Assembly: GCA_946538425.1 (NCBI GenBank)
Contig: CAMNGM010000009.1
Span: 1 to 34,690 of the forward strand
Direction: 5' to 3'
Source: an uncultured Bacteroidales bacterium
GTDB lineage: Bacteria > Bacteroidota > Bacteroidia > Bacteroidales > UBA932
DNA length: 34,690 nucleotides
This document shows, piece after piece, positions 1 to 7,501 of the stretch (the first letter of the stretch is position 1; each line of letters begins with the position of its first letter). Position numbers and translations under genes: made by a program. Under the pieces are notes generated by a model. That model was not told the origin of the DNA and did not search any database. It was given only the letters and a program-made list of their open reading frames with translations.

Positions 1-1
1 G

Positions 2-691
2 CTAACGCAGCCGATAGATGACCGGGAAGGTGTAGGAGACCTTGACGGCGCGGTCGCGCTGCCGGCCAGGCTCCCATTTCGGGGAGGAGGAGACGACCCG
101 GACCGCTTCCCTGGCCAGGGATTCGTCCGGCGTATTCAGCACCTTCACATCCCGGAGCCGGCCGTCTTTTCCGATGGTGAACTGAAGCACCACGCGCCCT
201 TCGACGCCGTTGTCCTTGGCCACTTCCGGATAAACCAGGCGGCTGTTCACCCATTTCGCGAAATCGTTCGCGTCGCCTCCGTTGAAAGTCGGCTTCTGTT
301 CGACCGTGATGAAAGGTAGGGTTTCCTCTTCCACGTCTTCCTCGACCACCTCCTGCCGGACATATTCCTGGATGTCCACGGGAATATCCGTGTCGTCCAG
401 GCTCTGGAAGTCCAGGTCGACGGTGACGTCATCTTCGACAATCTCCAACTCGTCCGACAGCATCGGCAGTGCCGGCGCCTGGGGTGCGGGAGGGGGCGTA
501 TCCAGCGGGATGGCCAGGATGTCGTCCTCGTCATCGATCAGGGTATTCCCCTGCAAGACGGCAACTTCTTTCGCGCGGGTGGAACTTTCAAAACCCGCGA
601 GGACCACGAGGAGGGCCGCGACAAGCCCCAGCTCGGCAAAGATCAGCCGCTTGTTCTCGAGGCTGGCCTTTTCAGTTTTCTTGATTTCCAT
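2..691 (-). CDS. tonB: TonB-family energy transducer (C-terminal TonB domain, single N-terminal TM helix)
   Basis: ORF 2..724(-). N-terminal TM segment (LGLVAALLVVLAGF), acidic/proline-rich periplasmic linker, C-terminal 'PEVAKDNGVEGRVVLQFTIGKDGRLRDVKVLNTPDESLAREAVRVVSSSPKWEPGRQRDRAVKVSYTFPVIYRL', typical of TonB. ATG at 691 (MEIKKTEK) preferred over the TTG start at 724. Confidence 0.9.
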   Translation of the reverse strand: MEIKKTEKASLENKRLIFAELGLVAALLVVLAGFESSTRAKEVAVLQGNTLIDDEDDILAIPLDTPPPAPQAPALPMLSDELEIVEDDVTVDLDFQSLDDTDIPVDIQEYVRQEVVEEDVEEETLPFITVEQKPTFNGGDANDFAKWVNSRLVYPEVAKDNGVEGRVVLQFTIGKDGRLRDVKVLNTPDESLAREAVRVVSSSPKWEPGRQRDRAVKVSYTFPVIYRLR

Positions 692-721
692 GGCACTGTG
701 TATTAAGGGTTTGACTTGATG

Positions 722-729
722 CAAAGTTA
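722..729 (-). promoter_or_regulatory. Candidate Bacteroidetes -7 box (TAACTTTG) upstream of tonB
   Basis: Reverse complement of 722-729 is TAACTTTG, matching TAnnTTTG, about 30 nt upstream of the preferred start codon. Confidence 0.45.
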
Positions 730-868
730 CCCTTGGAAAAGCGCGTAATCAATGACAGAAAGCCGTTGCGAGCTCGCGGACTGGATTCGCAAATCACTGA
801 CAATCAACCATATAAAAAGTGAGAGGTGCATAAAAAAGCGCACCTCTCCAGCGTTATCTCGCAGCGTA

Positions 869-1078
869 TCAGAGAATTCCCAGTTGGCCGGCCTTGCGGA
901 GCATGTCAGCGACGTTCTTGACGCACATCTTGGCGTAGATTTGCTGGCGGTGAGTGTTCACCGTGTGGACGGACAGGAAAGTGCGTGCGGCAATCTCCGC
1001 CGCCGTCAGGCCTTCGGCGCTCAGGCGGATGATTTCGATTTCGCGCGGGGTCAGGCCGATGTCGGCAATCCGCCTCAA
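869..1078 (-). pseudogene. LuxR-type C-terminal HTH domain, probably a 5'-truncated regulator remnant
   Basis: 'LTPREIEIIRLSAEGLTAAEIAARTFLSVHTVNTHRQQIYAKMCVKNVADMLRKAGQLGIL' is a LuxR/GerE HTH. The frame stays open upstream (...NPLVFPKRVFLFQTSIPRLHFPAGFVLYNEVLRRIADIG) until a stop near 1175, with no ATG and no sensor domain. Confidence 0.65.
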
Positions 1079-1182
1079 TACCTCGTTGTAAAGTACAAAG
1101 CCCGCTGGGAAGTGGAGTCTTGGTATACTGGTTTGAAAGAGAAAGACTCGTTTGGGAAATACAAGTGGGTTTTACAATAGAG

Positions 1183-1296
1183 CCCGTTGAATGGAAGTGC
1201 TTGCATTTCAGCAAGTTATAAGAAATTGCCTAGTCCAAATAGACCAGGCAATTTCGCGTATTGCGCTATCAATCATGCGTTTCCATTCGACGGGGC
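1183..1296. repeat. Nested imperfect inverted repeat (~114 bp)
   Basis: Outer arms CCCGTTGAATGGAA / TTCCATTCGACGGG (13/14 complementary); inner arms GAAATTGCCTAGTC (1222-1235) / GACCAGGCAATTTC (1242-1255), 13/14, loop CAAATA. Exactly 25 nt separates inner and outer arms on each side. Confidence 0.75.
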
Positions 1297-1305
1297 AAAA
1301 GGGAA

Positions 1306-1344
1306 GATTTCTCGACTCCGCCTGCGGTTTCGCTCGAAATGACC
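1306..1344. repeat. Dispersed GATTTCTCGAC...CGCTCGAAATGAC repeat
   Basis: GATTTCTCGACTCCGCCTGCGGTTTCGCTCGAAATGACC. Shorter related copies at 2656-2676 and 2678-2696 (CTCCGCTCGAAATGAC). Confidence 0.65.
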
Positions 1345-1360
1345 AATGTCTGCTGCCCGG

Positions 1361-1379
1361 CCCTTCGACAAGCTCAGGG
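1361..1379. repeat. Short hairpin repeat copy 1 (CCCTTCGACAAGCTCAGGG)
   Basis: CCCT/AGGG arms around TCGACAAGCTC; wider arms CCGGCCC/GGGCCGG are also complementary. Confidence 0.7.
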
Positions 1380-1385
1380 GCCGGC

Positions 1386-1565
1386 CTACCTCCCGTACCG
1401 GGCCTTGAAGGCCTGCCAGTCGTAATACGGCCATTTGTCCGTCTCCAGGGGGAGGCGGGCTTCCTCGCCGTTGAGGAAGCACCTTGAAGAGGAGGGGGCT
1501 CTTCTTGGAGCAATAGAAGACGAACTGGAGGTTGGCGCCGATGCGGCCGGGGAACCAGAGGCGAA
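1386..1565 (-). pseudogene. Truncated, frameshifted 3' end of a histidine-type acid phosphatase (paralog of 2738-3982)
   Basis: One frame reads GANLQFVFYCSKKSPLLFKVL, the next frame LNGEEARLPLETDKWPYYDWQAFKARYGR. These match GANLQLVFYRANKKPVLFKVLLNGEEARLPLETDNWPYYDWQAFKARYGR at the C-terminus of the intact gene. Frames are joined by a frameshift near 1480. Confidence 0.85.
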
Positions 1566-1725
1566 AATGAATCCTTGCAAATCCGAATAACTTTCTCCAT
1601 ATTTGCAACAACAGTCTTGACAAAGCCGCAGTACTTCGAGTCTGCAAAGCGAGTTTGGTTATATCGTACCAAGCTCGCATTGTGTTTATATAAGGACGGA
1701 TAACTGGCGATAGGAGAAATGTAAC

Positions 1726-2640
1726 ATGAAAAAAACGGAAAGCGTAGCATGTGCAAATGCGGAACTGGTAACAAACAATGACCCGTTGCAACCGACATCC
1801 GCAGAAAAGCGAATCTTCACACTCCGTGGGGTTGAAGTTATCTTGGACAAAGACTTGGCTGAACTGTATCACGTAGAAACCAAGAGGTTGAATGAACAGG
1901 TTCGACGTAATTCGGAGCGGTTTCCTCCCGAGTTTATGTTTCAGCTGACAAAGGAAGAATGGGATTCTCTAAGGTCGCAAAATGCGACCAAAAACGGCAG
2001 GGGGCAACACACGAAATATGCTCCTTATGCATTTACGGAACATGGTGTAATCATGCTGGCCGCTTTGCTGAAAAGTGATGTCGCCACGAAAGCCAGCGTA
2101 GTGGTGGTCAAGGCATTCGTCACTATGCGTCGTTTCTTGGTATCCAATGCCCAGGTTTTCCAAAGGCTGGAGAGGATTGAGTATAAACTACAGGAGTCGG
2201 ACCATAAGTTTGAAGATATTTATAGTAAACTGGAAGAGAAATCTTTAGAGCCCAAGCAAGGCATCTTCTATGATGGCCAAATATACGATTCCTATACGTT
2301 CGTGGTCTCCTTGATTAAATCCGCTGCAAGGCGCATCGTCTTAATCGACAACTATGTGGATGAAACCGTACTGACTATGCTGGATAAAAGGAGCCCCGGG
2401 GTAGAAGCATCCATCCATACATTGCGGATTACTCGCCAGCTCCAACTTGACATTTCCAGGCACGACGCCCAATACCCGCCCATTCCAGTGAGCCTCTTCA
2501 CCAAATCCCATGATCGTTTTCTCGTCATCGACAATCAGGTATACCATATCGGAGCATCTTTGAAAGACCTCGGAAAGAAGTGGTTTGCCTTCTCCAAAAT
2601 GGAAGAGACAGATCCGGATGACCTGATATCCAGACTCTAA
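1726..2640 (+). CDS. ORF6N-domain DNA-binding protein with C-terminal PLD-like region
   Basis: N-terminus 'IFTLRGVEVILDKDLAELYHVETKRLNEQVRRNSERFPPEFMFQLTKEEWDSLRSQNAT...YAPYAFTEHGVIMLAALLKS' is typical ORF6N; C-terminus contains 'HDRFLVIDNQVYHIGASLKDLGKKWFAFSKM', resembling a degenerate HKD/PLD motif. AT-richer than its surroundings. Confidence 0.85.
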   Translation: MKKTESVACANAELVTNNDPLQPTSAEKRIFTLRGVEVILDKDLAELYHVETKRLNEQVRRNSERFPPEFMFQLTKEEWDSLRSQNATKNGRGQHTKYAPYAFTEHGVIMLAALLKSDVATKASVVVVKAFVTMRRFLVSNAQVFQRLERIEYKLQESDHKFEDIYSKLEEKSLEPKQGIFYDGQIYDSYTFVVSLIKSAARRIVLIDNYVDETVLTMLDKRSPGVEASIHTLRITRQLQLDISRHDAQYPPIPVSLFTKSHDRFLVIDNQVYHIGASLKDLGKKWFAFSKMEETDPDDLISRL

Positions 2641-2655
2641 TCCGGCAAACTTTGC

Positions 2656-2696
2656 GGCTCCGCTCGAAATGACAGGGGACTCCGCTCGAAATGACC
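2656..2696. repeat. Two tandem partial copies of the CTCCGCTCGAAATGAC repeat
   Basis: ggCTCCGCTCGAAATGACagg ggaCTCCGCTCGAAATGACc; the same core occurs at 1306-1344. Confidence 0.65.
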
Positions 2697-2712
2697 AATG
2701 TCTGCGGCCCGG

Positions 2713-2731
2713 CCCTTCGATAAGCTCAGGG
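2713..2731. repeat. Short hairpin repeat copy 2 (CCCTTCGATAAGCTCAGGG)
   Basis: CCCT/AGGG arms; lies 6 bp beyond the stop codon of the phosphatase gene. Confidence 0.7.
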
Positions 2732-2737
2732 ACCGGC

Positions 2738-3982
2738 CTACCTCCCGTATCGGGCCTTGAAGGCCTGCCAGTCGTAGTAGGGCCAGTTGTCCGTCTCCAG
2801 GGGGAGGCGGGCTTCTTCGCCGTTGAGGAGCACCTTGAAGAGGACGGGCTTCTTGTTGGCGCGGTAGAAGACCAGCTGGAGGTTCGCGCCCATCGGCACC
2901 CGGTAGGTCTGGCTCCAGACGGGGATTTCGTCGGCCGTCAGGATGTCGTGGCCCATTCCGTTCACGTCCAGGATCTGCATCAGGGGCAGGATCGTGTAGT
3001 CGTGGCCGAAGCGGAGGTCGGCGCCGACGCGTCCGGCGGCGATGCGGTCGTCGGCCTTGGCGATGATGTCGTCCACGATGGGCTGGTAGCCCTTGTGCGT
3101 GGGCCAGATTTCGGTGTAGAACTGGAAGTTGTCCACCTTCCAGAGGTCGACGAGTTCCTCGTCCGTGAACAGGTCATTGAAATCCAGGTCGGTGTCCAGG
3201 CTATTCATCCCCTGCGCGAAGAACCACAGGTAGGAGAGGAAGTCCCACTGTTTCTCCGGCTTCACGGCCTGGTCGACGCTTTTGAAGAGGCGGCCGAGGA
3301 TGCCCTTGGTGTCGACGGTGCGGTCGATGTACTGCCGCCAGGTCTCGGGAATCTTCACCGGCGTCTGCTCGAAGTTCTTGTCCCGGAAGGGATTGCCGCT
3401 GTCCTGGGGCAGGATGGCCGGGAGGAAGACCTTGCCGAAGTTCTCGTACAGGTCGATGTCCGGGTTCATCCCCTTGAGCCCCTGGCAGAAGGCGGACATC
3501 GTCATCACGCAACGGGTGGAGGTCGATGTCCACGCGCGGACCTCGGCCCCGTCGGGGAACACCTTCGGGAAGTTCTTGTACATCCTTTCCGCCAGCTTCT
3601 CCTGCTGCTTCCAGCCCTTGCGCGAGAGGTCGCCTACACGGTAGCGGACCTCCGGATACAGGCTGTCGAAGCGGCGTTTGTAGTCCAGGCCGTACTCCGT
3701 GAGGTTGCCCGCCTCCGCGGCTTCGGTGAAGGTGGCGTTCATCCAGTCATAGATGTCGCTCTGCCAGGCGTAGCGGGCGCCGTGGCGGCCGTAATGGCTG
3801 ATATAGAAGACCTTGTAGCCCTTCGGCGCCTTGGTGAGCGCCGCCGGGCCGGTCGGGCACAGGTAGTCCGTCCCCGCCAGGAGTTCGGGGTGCGCTTTCA
3901 GCTGCGCCTCGAAGTCGGGCTGCTGGGCGGAGGCGGCCAGGGTGGCCGCGGCGAGGCAGGCGGCCAGGAAAATCCGTTTCAT
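2738..3982 (-). CDS. Secreted histidine-type acid phosphatase (MINPP/phytase-like clan)
   Basis: Signal peptide MKRIFLAACLAAATLAASA; 'FYISHYGRHGARY' (RHG active site) and 'FGHDYTILPLM' (HD motif). Start at 3982 overlaps the upstream regulator by 4 bp (ATGA). Confidence 0.88.
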   Translation of the reverse strand: MKRIFLAACLAAATLAASAQQPDFEAQLKAHPELLAGTDYLCPTGPAALTKAPKGYKVFYISHYGRHGARYAWQSDIYDWMNATFTEAAEAGNLTEYGLDYKRRFDSLYPEVRYRVGDLSRKGWKQQEKLAERMYKNFPKVFPDGAEVRAWTSTSTRCVMTMSAFCQGLKGMNPDIDLYENFGKVFLPAILPQDSGNPFRDKNFEQTPVKIPETWRQYIDRTVDTKGILGRLFKSVDQAVKPEKQWDFLSYLWFFAQGMNSLDTDLDFNDLFTDEELVDLWKVDNFQFYTEIWPTHKGYQPIVDDIIAKADDRIAAGRVGADLRFGHDYTILPLMQILDVNGMGHDILTADEIPVWSQTYRVPMGANLQLVFYRANKKPVLFKVLLNGEEARLPLETDNWPYYDWQAFKARYGR

Positions 3983-5148
3983 ACTGACTTGTTCTTTCGT
4001 TGTTTCTCTCTCCATTCCACCGGCGTGCAGCCGTACAGCTGCTTGAACCGGCGGGAAATGCTCTTGGTATCGTTCTCGCCCATCGACAGGGCGATGTTGA
4101 TCACTTGTTCGTCCGTTTCCTCCAGCTGCTCGGCGAAGTGCCGGAGCTTCTGGTCGGTGATGTATTCGTATAGCGTCTTGCCGGTGACGCTCTTGAAGCG
4201 CCGTTCCAGCAGCCGTCGCGACAGGGCCGCTTCCGCCATCACGTCGCTCACCGAAATCTTCTTCAGGGCGTTCTTGTGGATGTACAGGATGGCCTTCAGG
4301 ATCTGCTGGTCGTTCGTGGCGAAGGCGGCCGTGGACATCCGGCTCACGATCTTGACGGGTTTCAGCACGACGTCCTCCGCCGGGGCGGCGGGATCCGCGA
4401 CGAGCTTCTCCACGAGGGCCGCCGTCTGCCGGCCGCCTTCCTCGATGTCGATCTGCACGCTGGACAGCGTGGCGCTGCCCAGGTTGCACAGCGACTCGTC
4501 ATTGTCCACGCCCATCACGGATACCTCCGACGGGATCTTGATGCCGAGGCCGTGGCAGGCCTCGATGAGGTTCGATCCCTGGTTGTCGTCGCAGGCCATG
4601 ATGGCGATCGGCTTCGGAATCATCTGGAGCCATTCGCGCACGCGGTTGCGCTGGTAGTGCCAGACCATCGCGATCTCCTGCATCCGGTAGGCGTAGAAGG
4701 AGTCGCCGAAGCCGGCGGCTTCCACTTCGCGCCGGAATCCCTCGCAGCGCTCGTCCGACCAGCACACGTCGTTGAAGCCGAAGAACCCGAAGTTCCGGAA
4801 ACCCCTGTCCAGGAAGAACTTGGCGGCCATCCGGCCCGTGCCGATGTAGTCGGCCGTGATGTTCGGGATCGTGGTGAATTTCTTCTTGTAGTCCTGCGCG
4901 ATGGCGACGATCCCGTTCTCGGCGAACAGGCCGACGTCGTCCGTGGGCTCGAACTGGCCGATCACCGCGTCAATGTCCCAGTCCTTGGCCACGTGGATGA
5001 CGCCCGGGATGCCGATCTTCGCCTTGTACTCGGGCGGCATCCGGCGGACGATCCACTGCTCCTTGCGGCGGGAGTAGTCCACGATGCCGGCGAGGAGCTT
5101 GTGGGAGAAGGATTCCGTGAAGTCCGATATGATGAGGACGCGGATCAT
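3979..5148 (-). CDS. XylR-like hybrid regulator: periplasmic-binding/LacI-type ligand domain + AraC HTH
   Basis: N-terminal PBP-like fold (IRVLIISDFTESFSHKLLAGIVDYSRR...PIAIMACDDNQGSNLIEACHGLGIKIPSEVSVMGVDNDESLCNLGSATLSSVQIDIEEGG) and C-terminal AraC HTH (LSRRLLERRFKSVTGKTLYEYITDQKL...ISRRFKQLYGCTPVEWR). Confidence 0.92.
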   Translation of the reverse strand: MIRVLIISDFTESFSHKLLAGIVDYSRRKEQWIVRRMPPEYKAKIGIPGVIHVAKDWDIDAVIGQFEPTDDVGLFAENGIVAIAQDYKKKFTTIPNITADYIGTGRMAAKFFLDRGFRNFGFFGFNDVCWSDERCEGFRREVEAAGFGDSFYAYRMQEIAMVWHYQRNRVREWLQMIPKPIAIMACDDNQGSNLIEACHGLGIKIPSEVSVMGVDNDESLCNLGSATLSSVQIDIEEGGRQTAALVEKLVADPAAPAEDVVLKPVKIVSRMSTAAFATNDQQILKAILYIHKNALKKISVSDVMAEAALSRRLLERRFKSVTGKTLYEYITDQKLRHFAEQLEETDEQVINIALSMGENDTKSISRRFKQLYGCTPVEWREKQRKNKSV

Positions 5149-5155
5149 CGGAAGG

Positions 5156-7285
5156 TCAATGGCGGTGCCAGCTGATGCCGAGGCTCTCGTAGTAGGGATA
5201 CTCCTTCTCCGCGATGATGGAGAAGAAGTGGTCGAAGTCCGCCACGAAGGCCGGGTCGTCCGGCCGGGTGGTCTCCGCCCACGCCGGGGAGGCGTTCCAG
5301 CCGCGCTCGAACAGGCCGAGCGCCTTTGGGAACAGGTAATAGGTCACGTGGTCGAAACTGCGCAGGGTCTCCGACCACAGCTGCCCCTGCACGCCGAGGA
5401 TGTACGGCTTGCCGGCGGCCGTCAGGGCCGGCTTGTCCGCGCTGGCCGCGGCCAGGTCCGTCGGGGCGCCCTTGTCGTCCCAGCGGACGGATTTGTACAG
5501 GTCGTACGGCAGGAAGGAGAACGAGCGGCGCTCGTCGATGAATCCCGCCCAGGAGTGCCCCCGCTCGGTCTTGGACCAGTTGTAGGCGAGGTCGAAGTAG
5601 GCGTTCGAGGAGTTGGAGAGGACCACGGGGACCCTGTCGTTGGCGAAGGTGTAGCCGACCACGTCCCGGCCGCGGGACACCGCCCAGAAGTTCGTGAAGG
5701 CGAGGTTCCGCTTTACCCTCTCGTAGGTGGCGGGCTTCAGGTGCTGCGCGACTTCCTGCCAGCCGGCGATCTTCACCCCGCGCGCTTCCGCGATGTCCAG
5801 CACCCGGTTCGTGAAGTAGTCCTTGAGCCAGTCGATGTCGGTTGCGCCGTTCGCCTTCATCAGCGCCTGGCAGGAAGGGGAGCCCGCCCAGGAGCCGTCC
5901 GGGACTTCGTCGCCGCCGATGTGGACGGCTTCCAGCGGGACGCCGGCCTCGGCGTGGAGGGCGATGAGGTTGTCGAAAACCTTCGCGATGAACGCGTAGG
6001 TGGAAGGCAGGGAGACGTCGATCACGTTGTCGCGGTAGTCCTGCGCGGAATTGTACTTGGACGTGTCCGCGGGATCGAAGAGCCGGTAGGTCGCGTCCCC
6101 GGTCGTGCGGTAGCGGTATTCCATCGACTTGACCGCGGCGCGGGAGTGGCCCGGGATGTCGAATTCGGGGACGACGAGCATATGGCGGGCGTCGGCGTAC
6201 CGGAGGATGTCGATGTAGTCGGCCTTGGTGTAGAAGCCGTTGCCGGTGGTCCGGGTGTCGTTCCGGTCCGGGGTGACGCAGTAGGTGTACATCAGCGCGT
6301 CGGGCTCGGAGATGGTCCCGTCCTCATTCAAGGTCGGGATGCCGCGGTAGGCGCCGTAGGAAGTGAGTTCCGGGAGACCGTCCATCTCCACGCGCCAGCC
6401 CTCGTCGTCGCCGAAGTGCAGGTGCAGGCGGTTCACCTTGTAGTGGGCGAGGATGTCGATGAGTTTCAGGAGGTTGTCCTTGCCGGTGAAGTTCCGGCTC
6501 ACGTCCAGCATAATGCCGCGGTAGGGGAGGTCCGGCCAGTCTTCGACGACCGCGGAAGGTACCGTTCCGGGCTTTCCGGTTGCTGAGCTTGTCGAAGCAC
6601 GCTTGAGGTTGTCCAGCGTGACGGAGGCGTAATAGGCGCCGTCCGGGTCCGCCGCCTCGATGCGGACGTCACCGTCCAGCGTGATCCGGTACCAGCCGTG
6701 CTTCTGTCCGTCGACATAGGTGACGGGAATGTCGCCTGGCGCTTCGGCAAGTTCAGTGAAGCGGCTTTCCCCGGTCGGTGAGCCTGTCGAACCGCCGAGG
6801 TAATCGACTTTCTTCAGCCGGGGGATCATATCATAGGCCGACAGGTCCGCGGGCGTATAGTCGAAAGTATGCACCGGCTCCGACGGGAGGAACACGTATT
6901 CCGCCTCCACGGGAACGGGCTTCTCGCCCTTGACCTGGAGGTGGAAGCCTTCCGGGGCACGGCACTGGTTCACCAGGGCGCGGGCCTCGTAGCGGAGGAC
7001 CATTTCATCCCCTCCGGCGTCCGCCGTGGGGGCGACGCGGTACAGGGTGCCGTCGTGGTGGAGGATCTCGGCCTTCGCCCCTTCCTGCATCTTGACGGGC
7101 GTGCGGAACTGGGAGAACCAGAGGGTCCAGTCCGTGCCGGCGGGCGGGTTCTGGATGGTCATCGTGTGGATGGTCTTTCCGGACACCGGGTCGGTGGGAC
7201 CTTCGGTCCAGACGACCCGGCAGGGTTTCGCGCAGGCGACGGCCGCCAGGCACAGGGCGAGGGAAAGCAGCGTTTTGGTGTTCAT
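5156..7285 (-). CDS. GH20 beta-N-acetylhexosaminidase (lipoprotein)
   Basis: 'PYRGIMLDVSRNF', 'NRLHLHFGDDEGWRVEMDGLPELTSYGAYRG', catalytic 'HIGGDEVPDGSW'. Signal peptide with lipobox (LAAVAC). Confidence 0.95.
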   Translation of the reverse strand: MNTKTLLSLALCLAAVACAKPCRVVWTEGPTDPVSGKTIHTMTIQNPPAGTDWTLWFSQFRTPVKMQEGAKAEILHHDGTLYRVAPTADAGGDEMVLRYEARALVNQCRAPEGFHLQVKGEKPVPVEAEYVFLPSEPVHTFDYTPADLSAYDMIPRLKKVDYLGGSTGSPTGESRFTELAEAPGDIPVTYVDGQKHGWYRITLDGDVRIEAADPDGAYYASVTLDNLKRASTSSATGKPGTVPSAVVEDWPDLPYRGIMLDVSRNFTGKDNLLKLIDILAHYKVNRLHLHFGDDEGWRVEMDGLPELTSYGAYRGIPTLNEDGTISEPDALMYTYCVTPDRNDTRTTGNGFYTKADYIDILRYADARHMLVVPEFDIPGHSRAAVKSMEYRYRTTGDATYRLFDPADTSKYNSAQDYRDNVIDVSLPSTYAFIAKVFDNLIALHAEAGVPLEAVHIGGDEVPDGSWAGSPSCQALMKANGATDIDWLKDYFTNRVLDIAEARGVKIAGWQEVAQHLKPATYERVKRNLAFTNFWAVSRGRDVVGYTFANDRVPVVLSNSSNAYFDLAYNWSKTERGHSWAGFIDERRSFSFLPYDLYKSVRWDDKGAPTDLAAASADKPALTAAGKPYILGVQGQLWSETLRSFDHVTYYLFPKALGLFERGWNASPAWAETTRPDDPAFVADFDHFFSIIAEKEYPYYESLGISWHRH
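6581..6599. repeat. Short hairpin repeat copy 3 inside the GH20 gene (TGCTGAGCTTGTCGAAGCA)
   Basis: TGCT/AGCA arms around GAGCTTGTCGA; encodes -ASTSSA- in GH20. Confidence 0.65.
6776..6794. repeat. Short hairpin repeat copy 4 inside the GH20 gene (CGGTGAGCCTGTCGAACCG)
   Basis: CGGT/ACCG arms around GAGCCTGTCGA; encodes -GSTGSP- in GH20. Confidence 0.6.
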
Positions 7286-7501
7286 GGTCAGGCGTTTTGG
7301 TTTTCCAAAGCCAAAGATGGCGAAAAAATGGCAGGGTGCAAATAGATTGACGCGTTTTGTGTACTCAAATACGCAAATATTCGTTTACTCTTGACTCTTT
7401 GTGTCTATTTTTGCAAATATCAAGGTGGATAAAGCCTTTAATATTAAAATATTTAATAAACTCACCCCAAAAAGTACATCGAAAACCATAATATATATAG
7501 T
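7286..7501. promoter_or_regulatory. AT-rich divergent intergenic control region of the two PUL operons
   Basis: Divergent start codons at 7285(-) and 7502(+). GCAAATA occurs three times (7338, 7373, 7413). Palindrome TTTAATATTAAA (7437-7448) and inverted repeat ATTAAA-ATA-TTTAAT (7443-7457). Confidence 0.7.
7406..7413 (+). promoter_or_regulatory. Candidate -7 box TATTTTTG for the plus-strand PUL operon
   Basis: Exact match to TAnnTTTG, about 90 nt upstream of the ROK start codon; -33 element not convincingly identified. Confidence 0.45.

Noticed and set aside
1183-1296. Possible integron attC site (GTTGAAT-like and ATTCGAC-like ends)
   Set aside because: The core-like boxes are in the opposite order to attC (GTTRRRY first, RYYYAAC-like last), one is imperfect, and no integrase or cassette array is present.
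1208-1872. Minus-strand ORFs of 196 and 199 aa
   Set aside because: They read through the inverted repeat, dispersed repeats and the frameshifted phosphatase remnant; only the remnant segment is homologous to a real protein.
2669-4657. 662-aa plus-strand ORF opposite the phosphatase and regulator
   Set aside because: Shadow ORF; the minus strand carries clear signal peptide, RHG and AraC motifs.
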